Below are positions 1 to 11,500 of a stretch of 64,000 nt of DNA, piece after piece; within the stretch, counting starts at the first letter, position 1; every line of letters starts with the position of its first letter. The DNA lies in the NCBI GenBank assembly GCA_016802295.1, contig JAESIW010000109.1, positions 435,368 through 499,367 on the forward strand, written 5' to 3'. The DNA comes from Brachionus rotundiformis. Taxonomy: Eukaryota; Rotifera; Eurotatoria; Ploima; Brachionidae. The notes under the pieces were generated by a model, which worked only from the letters and a program-made list of their open reading frames with translations, did no database searches and was not told where the DNA came from. The translations under genes were made by a program, and so were the position numbers.

Positions 1-570
1 CATAGGCTAAACGAAAAAATAATTAAAGATAACCTAGAATTTTGGAATATTGGAAAATAGAATTCTTTTTTTTTTTTTGAAACAATATTAAAAATAAAAC
101 TATGACTACCGCATATTTTTAATAAAATATTTTTTATTCTTTTAAAAATAAAAAAGAGTTCGATTTAATTTTCAGGCTGATTATTTATAGGAAAAATGAA
201 TTTTTTAGGCTTTGGGGAATATGGAATTTTCAAGACCATGTTACTTTTTGGCAATGTTTAACTTCAAATATCAAGGATTTTTACATTTATTTAATAAAAA
301 ATTTAGTATCTAAAATTAGAAATTATTTACTCAATTTTGCCATGATTGTACCAGAATATAATTCAATCAGCACTAATCCTTAATTAGCACCATGACTTAA
401 CAATTTATGTATTTGTTCAGGCTTGTTTGATTTTTGAAGAAAAAATAACTTTTTTTATAATTTTATGTTTGGTTTCTATTTAAATAAAGAAAAAGTTTAT
501 TTTTACTCAATTAAGCAATTATATTAAATAGCTCAAAAGTTGTGGAAAAAAATCAATTTTTTTAATTTCC

Positions 571-572
571 AG
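571..572 (+). promoter_or_regulatory. 3' splice (or trans-splice) acceptor before the Tctex1 gene
   Basis: A U-rich tract runs into AG at 571-572, 19 nt before the ATG, with no obvious coding exon upstream. This is either the end of a 5'UTR intron or a spliced-leader acceptor. Spliced-leader trans-splicing is known in rotifers; which applies here cannot be told from DNA. Confidence 0.4.
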
Positions 573-591
573 ATTTATTTAGTATTAAAAG

Positions 592-1182
592 ATGTCAAGC
601 CACGAACAAGTGACAATCTCGAATCGTGGTCCACCGCTCACACATGCCAATCTTCAAGCTACCAAAATGACAAAAGAGCGGACAGTAGCAGCGCAGATAT
701 CGAGTCAAGCAAATAGCGTGATCGGCGATGTGCCAGCTTCAAATTTGGGCACCAGAGTTTCCAAACGAAACAGCATTTCGTCCACAGTCGATCACTCACA
801 GCACTACCACCACAATCACCAAAAACTTGAAAACACTTTCAGACTGGCACCTGGTGAAGGACAAAAATTCAATGTGTCCAAAGTTCACAAACTGGTAAAT
901 GATATCTTGACCAATCAGCTAGAAAATGTCAAGTATGAGTCCAATAAGTGCAAAGATTTGGTCCAAGCACTGAGCGAAGAAATAAAATCTAGGATAAAAT
1001 CAATAATTTTTAGAAGATATAAGCTAATTGTCAACATAACTATAGGACAGAATAATGGCAACAGTATCATTGTGGCTTCTAGGTCTCTTTGGAACGCCGA
1101 TACTGATAACGGATGCACAGTTCAATACAGAAACAATTCACTTTTTGCTATAGCTACCATATTCGCCACTTATTACGATTAA
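592..1182 (+). CDS. Tctex1-type dynein light chain domain protein
   Basis: Intact 196-aa reading frame ending in TAA. Residues about 1-80 are a polar, Ser/Thr/His-rich tail that looks disordered. Residues about 85-196 match the Tctex1/DYNLT fold: an N-terminal helix (FNVSKVHKLVNDILTNQL), a middle helix (LVQALSEEIKSRIKS), the RYKLIVNITIGQ strand and the closing NNSLFAIATIFATYYD strand. The length and disordered tail fit the TCTEX1D/DYNLT4-5 subgroup rather than the ~113-aa core dynein light chain. Such proteins act as light-chain subunits or adaptors of cytoplasmic or ciliary dynein. The ATG is the first one after a pyrimidine-rich acceptor (AG at 571-572), so a 5'UTR intron or a trans-splice site may lie just upstream. 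Family assignment is fairly sure; subgroup is inference. Confidence 0.8.
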   Translation: MSSHEQVTISNRGPPLTHANLQATKMTKERTVAAQISSQANSVIGDVPASNLGTRVSKRNSISSTVDHSQHYHHNHQKLENTFRLAPGEGQKFNVSKVHKLVNDILTNQLENVKYESNKCKDLVQALSEEIKSRIKSIIFRRYKLIVNITIGQNNGNSIIVASRSLWNADTDNGCTVQYRNNSLFAIATIFATYYD

Positions 1183-2200
1183 TTACTTGGTGTTTAGTCT
1201 TTTTTAATTGTCTAATTGAGTTTTTGTTTTTTCAAATATGAATTTCTTATTTGGGAAAAAAATTAAAAATTGTGCACATAATTTTATATCTATTTTTTAG
1301 AAATTTTTTAATCAAGTTAATAAAATGAAAATTTTGATGCTAAAAATTATTTAATATTATTTTTATTATTATTCAACTCGATTCATAAAGAATGTTTCAT
1401 GCAGTTTGTAATTTTATAAAACATATTTTAAAAAAATATATAAAAAAAAATTTTATTTTTCAACAAATTATTAATTTTAAGCAAAGTTTAAAAAAATTTT
1501 TTATTTTTATTGAAAAATGTTCAAAGGAAGCAAATCGCTTTTGAAAACCTTCATGATAATGGAGACTGGTCTATTGATTAATTGTTTTCATTTATTTTAA
1601 AAATTTTTACTATTTTTTACCATTTTTTATTTAATTTTATCATTAAAAAATGTGGATTGGTATTTTTTTATTCAAAATAGCAGTTTCAGATTTTAAAAAA
1701 ATATTTATTAATTCGGTCCCTGTAGATACTCTTTATTTTATCATTTAATTTTGATTCAAATGTTATAACCCTTAAATAAATGTGTTTTCAGCCTGTTAGG
1801 ATCTGATGGTTCGCGGTTATAACATAAATGAAAAAAAAAGACTCAAATAATAGCTTTATTTGTAAATGGCCACATTTAGCCTAATAAAGAATAGGAAAAG
1901 TTTTTGATTAGGTCTCTTTTGGACTATTGTTATAATAATTAAATAGTTCGAGGTTACTCTCATGCTCAGAATGGATCAGAGTCCTTCTTTCCGTCCAGCA
2001 AATAAAATAAAAATAAAAAAATTAATTGAGTTAATGTTTAGCTTATAATTAACTTAAATAGACGATTTTAAACGATTTTTTTGGACAAGTGTTTTGTTAC
2101 AATCAATGTGGGTATTGAAAGAATCAAGAAAAATATTCCAAAAAAAATCTTGCACTATGTTGCATTTAAATATATTTTATTTTGTAAAGAGGACATCACT
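1183..2200. other. AT-rich intergenic stretch
   Basis: Mostly A/T homopolymer and short repeats. I see no conserved reading frame, RNA gene or structured repeat between the Tctex1 stop codon and the LINE remnant. Confidence 0.5.
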
Positions 2201-3800
2201 CTCAAATGGTCATTTTAGAAACTCTCGTTAATCGGACGAGTCAAAAAGTGCAGGAGTGTATAATATTAGCCAATTCTTTCTAAAGAAAACAGCAGAAGCA
2301 GTTTCTCTGCCACTATACTTGATAAAGAATCTCTAAGGACAAGTTCATTACTGGAGATATGAAAGAAAGCCAAAATTACTCCAATTTTCAAAAAAGGTGA
2401 TAGATGCAACGTGAAGAACTACAGTTTCACTTACATCGATTGTATGCCGCATCACTGAGAAAATCATACGAAAATTTATAATTAGACACTTAATCCAGAA
2501 TAGATTGATTAATAAATGCCAGCATGGATTTATTTCAAATAAATCTTGCATTACAAACCTTTTGGAGAGTATTGACCTGATAACATTTGAGCTTGCCCAA
2601 GAAATTATGATTGACATTGTCTAGATTTATTTCTCAAAAGCGTTTGACCAGGTCAGTCACAATAAGTTAATCATAAAGTTGAAGAACTATGGGATCAGAG
2701 GAAAATTACTCAATTCTATCAAATCCTTCCTGCGTCATAGGAAACAACTAGTGGTGCTTGGTCGTGCAAAATCGGATTGGCTAGATGTAACAAGTAGAGT
2801 TCCTCAAGGTTCTGTACTTGGTCCACTTCTCTTTGTTATTTATATCAGTGATCTTCCGAAAATATTCAGTGGACGATCCTCTCTGTATGCGGACGACTGC
2901 AATAAATATTGCATATTTAATAAATTAAATGAAAAGATAAAGAAAGAGCACTTGCAAAATTATATAAATAATGTCTCTATGAGTCTTGTCTAATGGTGTA
3001 GTGAATAGTCGACGAATCTCAACACTGAAAAATGTCAAGTAATTGGTAGGAATAAACCAAGAACGGATTATTATATATCAAAGAAAAATGTAGTCCACAA
3101 ATTGACGAAGGCTTCTGAACAGAAAGATCTAGGAGTCATAGTAGAAGTCATAGATACCGACATGAAATGGTGTAAGCAAATATGTGCTTCATCGGCAAGA
3201 GCAAACAGAATTATTGGGCAAGTATTAAATGGTTTCAGTAACTATGATTCAAGTATTATAAAAAAAATGTACTAAATAGTCTCGTTCGACACCATCTCGA
3301 ATATGCAGTCTCAGTTTGGAATCCATACCTGAAGAAATATATTGATACACTTGAGAGAGTACAGAAAAGAGATACACGAAACATTAAAGGATTTAGTGAG
3401 CTAAGCTATTCAGAAGGACTCAAAAAACTGAACCTAACAACACTTTCGACAAGAAGGAGACGCGGTGATCTAATACAAATGTACAAGTTCATGAATGGAC
3501 TTGATGAGATAAGTTGGTATAGCGAACATTTGGATGGTGTAAGTACATATAATACAAGAGGTTATCGATACAGACTAAGAAGAGAACTTACAAAAAATTG
3601 TTTATCGAGGTATAATTTTTTTACTAACAGAGTTGCTAGCGATTAGAACAAACTGACAAATGAGGTAAAAGAATCAATCAACAATTGACTTATTCAAAAA
3701 CAAACTAGATAACATATTGAGTGACCAAAATATTGCTTGGTTAATCCAGACTTCACGCATAAGCGTAGCAATTATCATTATCATTATTATTCAAGTTAAT
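2200..3800 (+). pseudogene. Degraded non-LTR retrotransposon (LINE), reverse transcriptase part
   Basis: Reading across frames shows reverse-transcriptase blocks in the right order: ITPIFKKGDRCNVKNY, CQHGFISNKSCITNL, a degraded motif A (YFSKAFDQVSHNKLI), VPQGSVLGPLLFVIYISDLP, and the YADD active-site box near 2887. Then come the downstream KDLGVIV, ARANRIIGQ and (degraded) LEYAVS.W.P blocks. The longest open piece is 2679-2993. At least six stops or frameshifts break it, so it is dead. The 3' end runs into a short ATC/ATT-rich tail near 3770-3795. The motif set fits the CR1/Jockey-like LINE superfamily; clade is inference. Confidence 0.85.
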
Positions 3801-4890
3801 TTTAATTTATCAAAAAAGGAAGAATTTTTGCTCTATTTGTTGTTGAAATTCATAATACCTTAAATCGGTTTAAAGAGATCGAAAAACTTTACATAAAAAT
3901 CCATTGAGTAACATTTAAATTTAATAAATTTATAATTGAAACAATAAAAAATAATTCTTTAATATATTCTAGATTTTTTAACTAGTTTATAATAAAAATT
4001 CAAGTAAATCGAGATATAGTTAATTTTCTTAATAAAAATACTTAAAAAAAGATTTCTCTTATATTCTAATCAACCCGAATCCTTAAAAAATTAATAAATT
4101 ATTAAATTTAAAATGAAAAAAATTTGAATTTATTTATATTTAAGAGGTTAACTTAAAAAGTTTTTAGTGAATGAATCTCCAGCAGTTATTTAAATAAATC
4201 ATTAGCAATGATATCTATACTGCTAGTTAAAGTGGTGCCAGAGTTGAAAGTATTAAGTTATGCTGCGAAGTTGTAACAAAGAGAATGTGACCAATGTTCG
4301 AATAAGAAGCCAGAGAGGCGATTTTATTTATTTTTACAGAGGAAGATTTGATTCCAAATTCCCAAACGACACTATTCAGCAAGCTTAAAATGACAGCCTT
4401 TCTACAGAATTATTCCACAACCATGCTACCTCACATATCTCTCAATAAATCTCAATATGTTTTTCTAATAAAATTTTTTTTAATACAATAAAAAAGTTTA
4501 TATAAGATTTTTTTATTTAGATTAGACATTATAATTCAAAATGGTAAAAAAATATGCTTATTTAATTTTTAATCAAAAATCAAAGAATAATAATAAATCA
4601 ATCAAGATTGGTGTGACCAATTTATAATTAAATATAGAAAAATTAAGATGTAAAGTATTAAAAAATTCATTAGAAAAGTAAAATTTAGAATAAAATTAGA
4701 ATTATCTTCTTTTTTTGGCAAAGCATATGGCTATTTATCCTGGCTGAAATGTACGCAAAAATTATCGAAAGATTTTTTTCAAAGAATTAAAACAAAAATG
4801 TTTGCTACTTTCAAAAAATCTCCTACGTTAGTTTTTTTTAAACATTTTTATCTTTATTAAATCTATGAGAAAAATAAATGTGTAAATTAA
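3800..4890. other. AT-rich intergenic stretch
   Basis: No coding frame or repeat recognised. It is the 5' flank of the secreted repeat-protein gene that follows. Confidence 0.4.
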
Positions 4891-4900
4891 ATTGGGACAG

Positions 4901-4907
4901 TATAAAA
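4901..4907 (+). promoter_or_regulatory. TATA box of the secreted repeat-protein gene
   Basis: The sequence TATAAAA lies 44 nt before the GC-flanked start ATG at 4951, which would put transcription start near 4930 and give a 5'UTR of about 20 nt. A clean TATA box this close to a signal-peptide exon fits a strongly expressed secretory gene. Inferred from sequence only. Confidence 0.5.
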
Positions 4908-4950
4908 ACTCATTACATCAAATTGGTTAAGGTTAAACCAATTTAAAAAA

Positions 4951-5980
4951 ATGAAATTTCTAGCTTTTATTTTGGTGGCAATTTTTGCTGCCACTGCTTC
5001 ATCAAAAATGGTTCAATTTCGGCCAAAAGTATAAATTTTCTCAAGAATAAATATTTTTTTATCTAATTTGTAATAGAATGACATTGCCCAAATAGATCCA
5101 AGAGTCCTTAACTTTGTCACTGATTTTTACAATCAAATTATCGCTGAACCAATAAATACGTAAATTTAATAATTAAATAAATTAATAAAATATTTAAAAA
5201 AAATTTTATTAGATTGACTTCTGGTAAGAAATTATAAATAAAATGTTAAAATAATCTTTAAAGGTAAAATAAAGCTTTGGCATCAATGACTGTTCATTTG
5301 TTTGCCGGAATAGCAACTGAAGGTTTGAGTGGATTAGGAAAAAGAGAAATTAAAGATTTCTGGGGTGATTTGGGAACCTCACTTTTGGGAGGTTTGTACG
5401 ACATTGGTGATCAATTGACCCAACAACTTGGTTTGGCTTTGACTCAAATCTTGTTGAGCATTGGAAACAACAGATCTTTGGGAGATCTTTGGGATCAAAT
5501 TACATCTGCTTTGTACGATGGTGCCAACGGTCTTGTCAGTGGTTTGGCTACCAACTTGACCCAATGGTTGGTTGAATTTGCCCTCGGTGGTAGCAACACA
5601 AGAGATTTCTGGGGTGATTTGGGAACCTCACTTTTGGGAGGTTTGTACGACATTGGTGATCAATTGACCCAACAACTTGGTTTGGCTTTGACTCAAATCT
5701 TGTTGAGCATTGGAAACAACAGAGCATTTGGAGATTGGTTTTCACAACTTCAATCCAACTTAACCAATACTTTGGATAGTGCTGTTCAAACTGCCGCATT
5801 GCAAATTGCCATGTGGTTATGTAAGTTTTAAATCTTAAAATATTTTTTCTCATTTATATTTTAAAACTCTAGTGGATGTTTCTGAAAATGGTTTGTTACC
5901 AACAATTGGAGGCGGAAAACTTATAAGTAATATTATTTTTCCAAATAAATTTTCATTTATTATCTATTTTATTAGATTAA
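4951..5980 (+). CDS. Secreted repeat-containing protein, function unknown
   Basis: Proposed exons 4951-5028, 5077-5159, 5213-5223 (11 nt), 5275-5820, 5873-5926 and 5976-5980. All introns are GT-AG and about 50 nt, and the total is 777 nt (258 aa plus stop). It starts with a signal peptide (MKFLAFILVAIFAATASS). The body is hydrophobic-amphipathic, poor in Cys, and holds a 40-residue unit starting RDFWGDLGTSLLGG repeated twice with an 83-residue period. The two copies are identical over 121 bp (5354-5474 and 5603-5723). The pattern of Leu/Gln/Gly suggests amphipathic helices that might self-associate or bind membranes. I do not recognise the family. The tiny third and last exons are the least certain part; the main 546-nt exon is firm. 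Confidence 0.65.
5354..5723 (+). repeat. Two identical 121-bp direct repeats inside the secreted-protein exon
   Basis: Positions 5354-5474 and 5603-5723 are identical base for base, spaced 249 bp (83 codons), so the repeat keeps the reading frame. No synonymous differences have built up, which points to very recent duplication or ongoing gene conversion. Confidence 0.9.
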
Positions 5981-6500
5981 ACATTATAATTCCAAAAAGA
6001 ATTGTCAAATTTGATTCAAACTCTAGAAAATTTATTACAAATTTTTTTTTCAATAAATTTTATGTATTAATTAATTAATTTGTATTATTTAATTGTTTTA
6101 ATTTCTTTTTAATTTCAATTCAATTTTTCTTTTTTATTTTCTTAATTTTCTTTAAAAAAATCATTTAAAGAAACAAAAAGACTATTTCGATTTAAATAAT
6201 AAATTTTTCATATATTAAATTAATTTTATTTCCTATCTTTTTTTTTTTACTTAATTAACTAGTATAAAAAAAATAATTAAACAGATTAAAAAAAACTTGA
6301 TCAAAAAATTTTAATTGAGGAGCTGTGAAATTCCTTCAATTTGATCGTTTTAATTCAGAAAAATTTGAACTTCAAATAACTTTAAAAAGTTATGATAACT
6401 TTTTACCTTAAGGAATAATTTGTAAAATTATTAATCTTTAAGCAACTTTGCTTGATATGAAATTATATATCTGAAAATATATAGCTAAAAAAATTATACA
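5981..6500. other. AT-rich intergenic stretch
   Basis: 3' flank of the secreted-protein gene. No gene or repeat recognised apart from A/T runs. Confidence 0.4.
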
Positions 6501-7260
6501 AGTTTTTCAAATTGAAAGGAACTTCACAACCCCTTTAATTAAAGACTTAGAAAAAATTTTTGTTCCTTGGATTACACTTTCTCTAGTAACGCTTTATCCT
6601 TTTTAGTTAAGGATTCCAAGCGGGTGCAGTATAATCTAAGTAGTCCAAACGAAAGTAACGTAAAGTTGTCTGAAAGTGGTGATAGTCTAAATTTTCAATT
6701 TTTTAGTTGAATAAAATAAAAAAACTTATTTTCAAAATATTTATTTAAGAATAATATAATCTACATTTATGTTAGCTATCCATCTGCTCAAATTATTCAT
6801 AATTAATACAAATTGAGTCCAGTCCAATTCGCTCTAATTCAGTTATTTTCTAACAGTAAAATTTTATCTCTTTTTTGCATTATTATTTCCACTCTAATAT
6901 CATTCCAGTTATTAACTACTCTGCTATTTAAAAGTTTTGACGTTACTTTACTTATACATTTATCCTATAAACCATTTATCATCTTGGTGACCTCGTATGG
7001 CTCTTGCAGTACCGTCAGTTTTTAATGAATCGCATTTTCGAGTGGAGTTTTTAGATTTTAGATGACTGAACTCTTTTGTGATTTTAAAGTATTCTATTAA
7101 CTCTTCTTTTCTTCATCTCTCTTTTGGGGCAGTTAAATCGAGTTTTGCTAGTCTATGCTAATATTTAAAATGCTTGATCTCAAAAACAAATTTTGTGATG
7201 GCTCGCAGTTACACTTTCTCTAGTACCGCTTGTTAAGGACTCAATAGGGAATTGAATAAA
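6500..7260 (-). pseudogene. LINE remnants (C-terminal reverse-transcriptase region), minus strand
   Basis: On the reverse strand, pieces such as KKDKALLEKV (near 6600), then VLEKV.LRAI, RLAKL.LTAPKER, LIEYFKITKE and NRVVNNWND (7250 down to 6830) follow the order usual after the RT domain of CR1/Jockey-like LINEs (LEKVQRRATK, RRLRGDLI.VYK, NRVVN.WN). The LEKV block occurs twice, so two fragments overlap or were tandemly copied. Many stops. Confidence 0.6.
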
Positions 7261-7560
7261 AATATTGAATTGTATTGTATAATTCTTTATTGTTTAAATT
7301 GCATTTAAAAACTAACTACTATTTATAAGGGTTCTTAGTTCTAGCTTTCCAACGACGTCTTGATTCAATAACTAAACGAGCTTATAGACTATTATAAAGA
7401 ATATGAGAAGAATTTAAATCGTGCATGATAAAACTAATGAATTAGAAATAAAGAATGAAAGTAACGTAAAGTTGTCTGAAAGTGGTGATTGTCTAAATTT
7501 TCAATTTTTTAGTTGAATAAAATAAAAAAAAAACTTTTTTTCAAAATATTTATTTAAAAA
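6650..7560. repeat. ~105-bp direct repeat pair flanking a LINE fragment
   Basis: About 6650-6755 and 7454-7560 are near-identical, both beginning GAAAGTAACGTAAAGTTGTC and running through the TTTTAGTTGAATAAAATAA stretch. The LINE fragment of the previous entry lies between them. This is either a local tandem duplication or the ends of a composite element. Confidence 0.7.
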
Positions 7561-7652
7561 TAAAATACTAAGCTTTAAATGGCAAAAATTATGAGATTTC
7601 AAATATGAGAAAAAATAATCAATTGACTAAATAAATTATTTTAAAACCATAG

Positions 7653-8155
7653 CTAAAAATTACAATAAAATGAATAAAAAAATAAAAAGTATTTCACCTT
7701 TGAGCTTATATTATAAATCCAATTTGAATTATTACAACCGGTTTTATCATTACAATAGCACACATACGCCTCGCGGACACTCAAATTCGAAGGGTCTACA
7801 AATTTTCCAAGATAGCACTGGTTTGTGACAAAATCTTCAGCTAGTGTCAAATTTACAACATATTTGGAGTTTTCACCAAAGGTCGAACATGACCGAATGA
7901 TAAAATCTCCTGGCGACACACTTATTTTCATACAATTGCCATAACAAAGAGATGTTTTCTGTACAGTTGAGTCAAAATTGGACTCGCCGCATTTTTTATA
8001 ATTGCTATTGCAAACATGGCACTTAAGAGGCTGCTGACAGTTTACATCTATACAAAATTTAGTTTAATTCTAGACTACAGAATCATATTTTACTCACTAG
8101 ATAAGCCCAGTGCTATAAATATCTTTAATACAATAAGAAGATATTTGAGTTTCAT
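7653..8155 (-). CDS. Small secreted Ly6/uPAR-like (three-finger) cysteine-rich protein
   Basis: Exon 1 8098-8155 encodes a signal peptide (MKLKYLLIVLKIFIALGLS). A 50-nt intron follows, then exon 2 from 8047. The mature part begins with the Ly6-style L-x-C-x-x-C (LKCHVC) and has ten or more Cys, ending in a CYCNDKTGCNNS block like the CC..C..CN signature of Ly6/CD59/quiver proteins. The C-terminus is uncertain: reading straight on gives a 14-residue hydrophobic tail (VKYFLFFYSFYCNF) ending at 7653 that could serve as a GPI signal. A possible 45-nt GT-AG intron there would instead end the protein a few codons later near 7630. Role: most such proteins are GPI-anchored surface modulators. Confidence 0.6.
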
Positions 8156-8564
8156 TTGGAAAAATATTTATAAAAGTATTTAATTTTCATTCAATAAATA
8201 TTTCTGAATTTTTTAGATGGAATTCAAAACTTATAAAAATAATAATCAGATTTTGTGCTCGTTGACTTGACAACAAATGAAAAATTATAATGATATTATC
8301 ATTTTAAAGCTTCAGTTTTTTTTTCAAAGCAAAAATAAATAAATTTCAACACCAAAATTTAATGATAACCTAATTTTTTATTAAAAAAATATAAAATTTG
8401 TTTTAATTCTTTGATTTATATCCAATTAGGCAGATTATAAAAATGAATAATTATTTTAGACTTAACTTATTGAAAATATATGACTAGACATTTGTTATGA
8501 CACGATATGTTTGGCTAGATCCTTTGGAAAAAATATGAAATTTTAGCTCTACTAAAAGTTAATT

Positions 8565-11500
8565 TTACCATATTTCAGATGGTACAATTCCTTCGGCTGT
8601 GACAATGTCAGGAAAAAAATTTGCTTCGTGTGACAAAAAATTTAGCGGAAAATCAACTACAAGTCCATACACAAATTTTTCCATTTTGATCTTACCCTTT
8701 GGTAAAAAAGCATTTATTTAAAATAGAAAAATAATTTTGAACTTATTTGAAATTATTTAAAGATTCATAGTTTTTTACTTTATTATTAATCATTTTCAGT
8801 AATAGATTATTATATGTGATTTTAAGGTCTTAGAAATTCTTAAATTCAGATTTATAATAACAATAATAATAATTTACGATAAGCAAGCTTGCGGGATATA
8901 GTATTCTTGGTGGACTGTTAAGTCGGTCTTGGTTAATACCAAGACGTGTTTAAATGGTGCTTATCGTGGTTCGCCTCATAGAACTACTGGCATTCCTCCT
9001 TCAAAATTAATTTTTAAATTTAATTACCATTCTGGGTTTGTATCAATTTAAAAAAAAATAACTTTTACATTTTGGCAAAGACCAAAGACCAATGGTCAGA
9101 TGGCAAAAGATTCTTAAATATGATACTGCCTCTAGCGTTCTACATCACTTAGTTTTCCGGCTGTTTAATGAACAGAGAATACAGAGAAGGCTTTGAATCA
9201 AGATGGAAAAAGCTTCATACTCTCCATCAAGCAAACAATTACTGTAGTAGCTATAAAAGCTTATCGAATATTTGGCCAGATTAAGAAGCTTGACCGAATA
9301 TTATGAGAATCATCACTACACATAGCTTGTTAGACCCCACTTAGAGTATGCAGTTGGCGCCTGGAGTCCTGACCTGACTGAAAACAGATATTAAAATATC
9401 TGAAAAAGTACAAGTCAGAGCTTATTTATGATTAGTAGCTAAAAAACCTAATGAAAAAAGATTGAAATGTTCAGATCTAATAAGTCTTGAAAAACAAAAA
9501 ATTTAAAAATTAATCTTATCAATTAGTTGAGAAAATATTTTTAGGAAATTATTTGTTTTTCAAATTTACATAGCATGTAAAGCGTGTTACATTAAAACTA
9601 TCTAAATAAAATTAATCAAACATCTATAGATAAACTATTTGAATTGAAATGATATTTTAATTTGATGATCAACTCCAAGATGCCTTCAAAGCGACTTTTG
9701 AAAAAGAATACGAAACTTCTTTAAAAGAAGCCACTTTACTACACTACTAGTACTAAAGTTCACGAAATTCAAAACTTTAGTGCTATCTGAATTCTTTATT
9801 TTTAACTCAAACTTCGTAATCTACGACCTCGAAAACCTCATAGATAATTTTTTTTTGGAGGGCTAGAACAAAATTTTTGACACCCAGGGTTCCAAAAATA
9901 GCAAACCCTTTAAAAAGCTGTTGTTCTTTAAGACTCAAAATCTCAAAGATAAAACTTAAATATACTAAAAAAGTATATGTATTCTGAAAGAGCATAAAAT
10001 TCTCTACATGCTAATGTAATTTAGAAAACAAATAAAAAGGGTGTGGTGGTTTTTGTCGGCTAAAAAAAGGGAAAAAATGTGTTTTTCTGGTTTAAATCGT
10101 ATCCCCTCAGAGGGATCAATTATGAGCCCACTTTTTTTTTTATTTTTTCAAATCCAGAAAAAATTCTGAACAAATCTATGGTTTTACTTTTTTACTTTAT
10201 TGCTTTATTTTTCTTAAAAAATCTCTTCAAATCATGTGATTTTTAACAAATTTGTATTTTAATATTCTATTGATATTTTTTTTCCAAATTTTACTAAAAA
10301 CTTACCTTAAAACTAAAGTATAAATAAAATTAAAAAATTTTTTTCCAATATTTTTTTTTAAAAGATATATATGTGATATTATCTAATTGTCTAATTGTCT
10401 TGGGACAAAAGGATATCAAAAAAAATTACCTCGCTTGGATCTGTGCTACTTAGTGAAGGCTTTTTGGTATAATTTTTCAAATCATCAAAATTTAATATGT
10501 TATCAGACGGCAAACATTTGAATACTTCATCGTAAACGAGAGTATTTTGGTGAGATATAGACTTGAACATGTGATAAAACTCGTCTGATACACAATCTAT
10601 AACATTCAATTGACTAGGATTNNNNNNNNNNNNNNNNNNNNNNNNNNNNNNNNNNNNNNNNNNNNNNNNNNNNNNNNNNNNNNNNNNNNNNNNNNNNNNN
10701 NNNNNNNNNNNNNNNNNNNNNNNNNNNNNNNNNNNNNNNNNNNNNNNNNNNNNNNNNNNNNNNNNNNNNNNNNNNNNNNNNNNNNNNNNNNNNNNNNNNN
10801 NNNNNNNNNNNNNNNNNNNNNNNNNNNNNNNNNNNNNNNNNNNNNNNNNNNNNNNNNNNNNNNNNNNNNNNNNNNNNNNNNNNNNNNNNNNNNNNNNNNN
10901 NNNNNNNNNNNNNNNNNNNNNNNNNNNNNNNNNNNNNNATTGTCTTGGGACAAAAGGATATTAAAAAAAATTACCTCGCTTGGATCTGTGCTACTTAGTG
11001 AAGGCTTTTTGGTATAATTTTTCAAATCATCAAAATTTAATATGTTATCAGACGGCAAACATTTGAATACTTCATCGTAAACGAGAGTATTTTGGTGAGA
11101 TATAGACTTGAACATGTGATAAAACTCGTCTGATACACAATCAATAACATTCAATTGACTAGGATTACTAAAATAAACCCCCAAATGAAGTCTTGGAAAA
11201 AAATTAATTAACTTTTTTTAATTTAATAAACTTTTAATAGTAAAAACTTGAAAATTTTTTCTCTCAACGCAAGCGCATATTTGCCAGCCTTGTAGGGTTT
11301 TTTGTTCATTACAGAGTCTACATATTCTTCATCAGTAACCAAAGCTGCCACTTCGGAATCTCTTTTTCCAAGCATGCTTCTGTCATTAATATTTGCCGAG
11401 CCACAAATGACGTATTTGTCATCAACTATCATCAATTTAGAGTGTACGTATATGATCTCTTGGACAAGTTTTCCCATCAAAACAGACCAATTTCGCATCC

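Noticed and set aside
5548..5853. 101-codon minus-strand frame
   Set aside because: Antisense to the repeat exon of the secreted protein; no family, no splice support.
10391..10609. Separate small gene at the left of the N gap
   Set aside because: It is a copy of a PLD-A internal exon reading on into its intron, not an independent gene.
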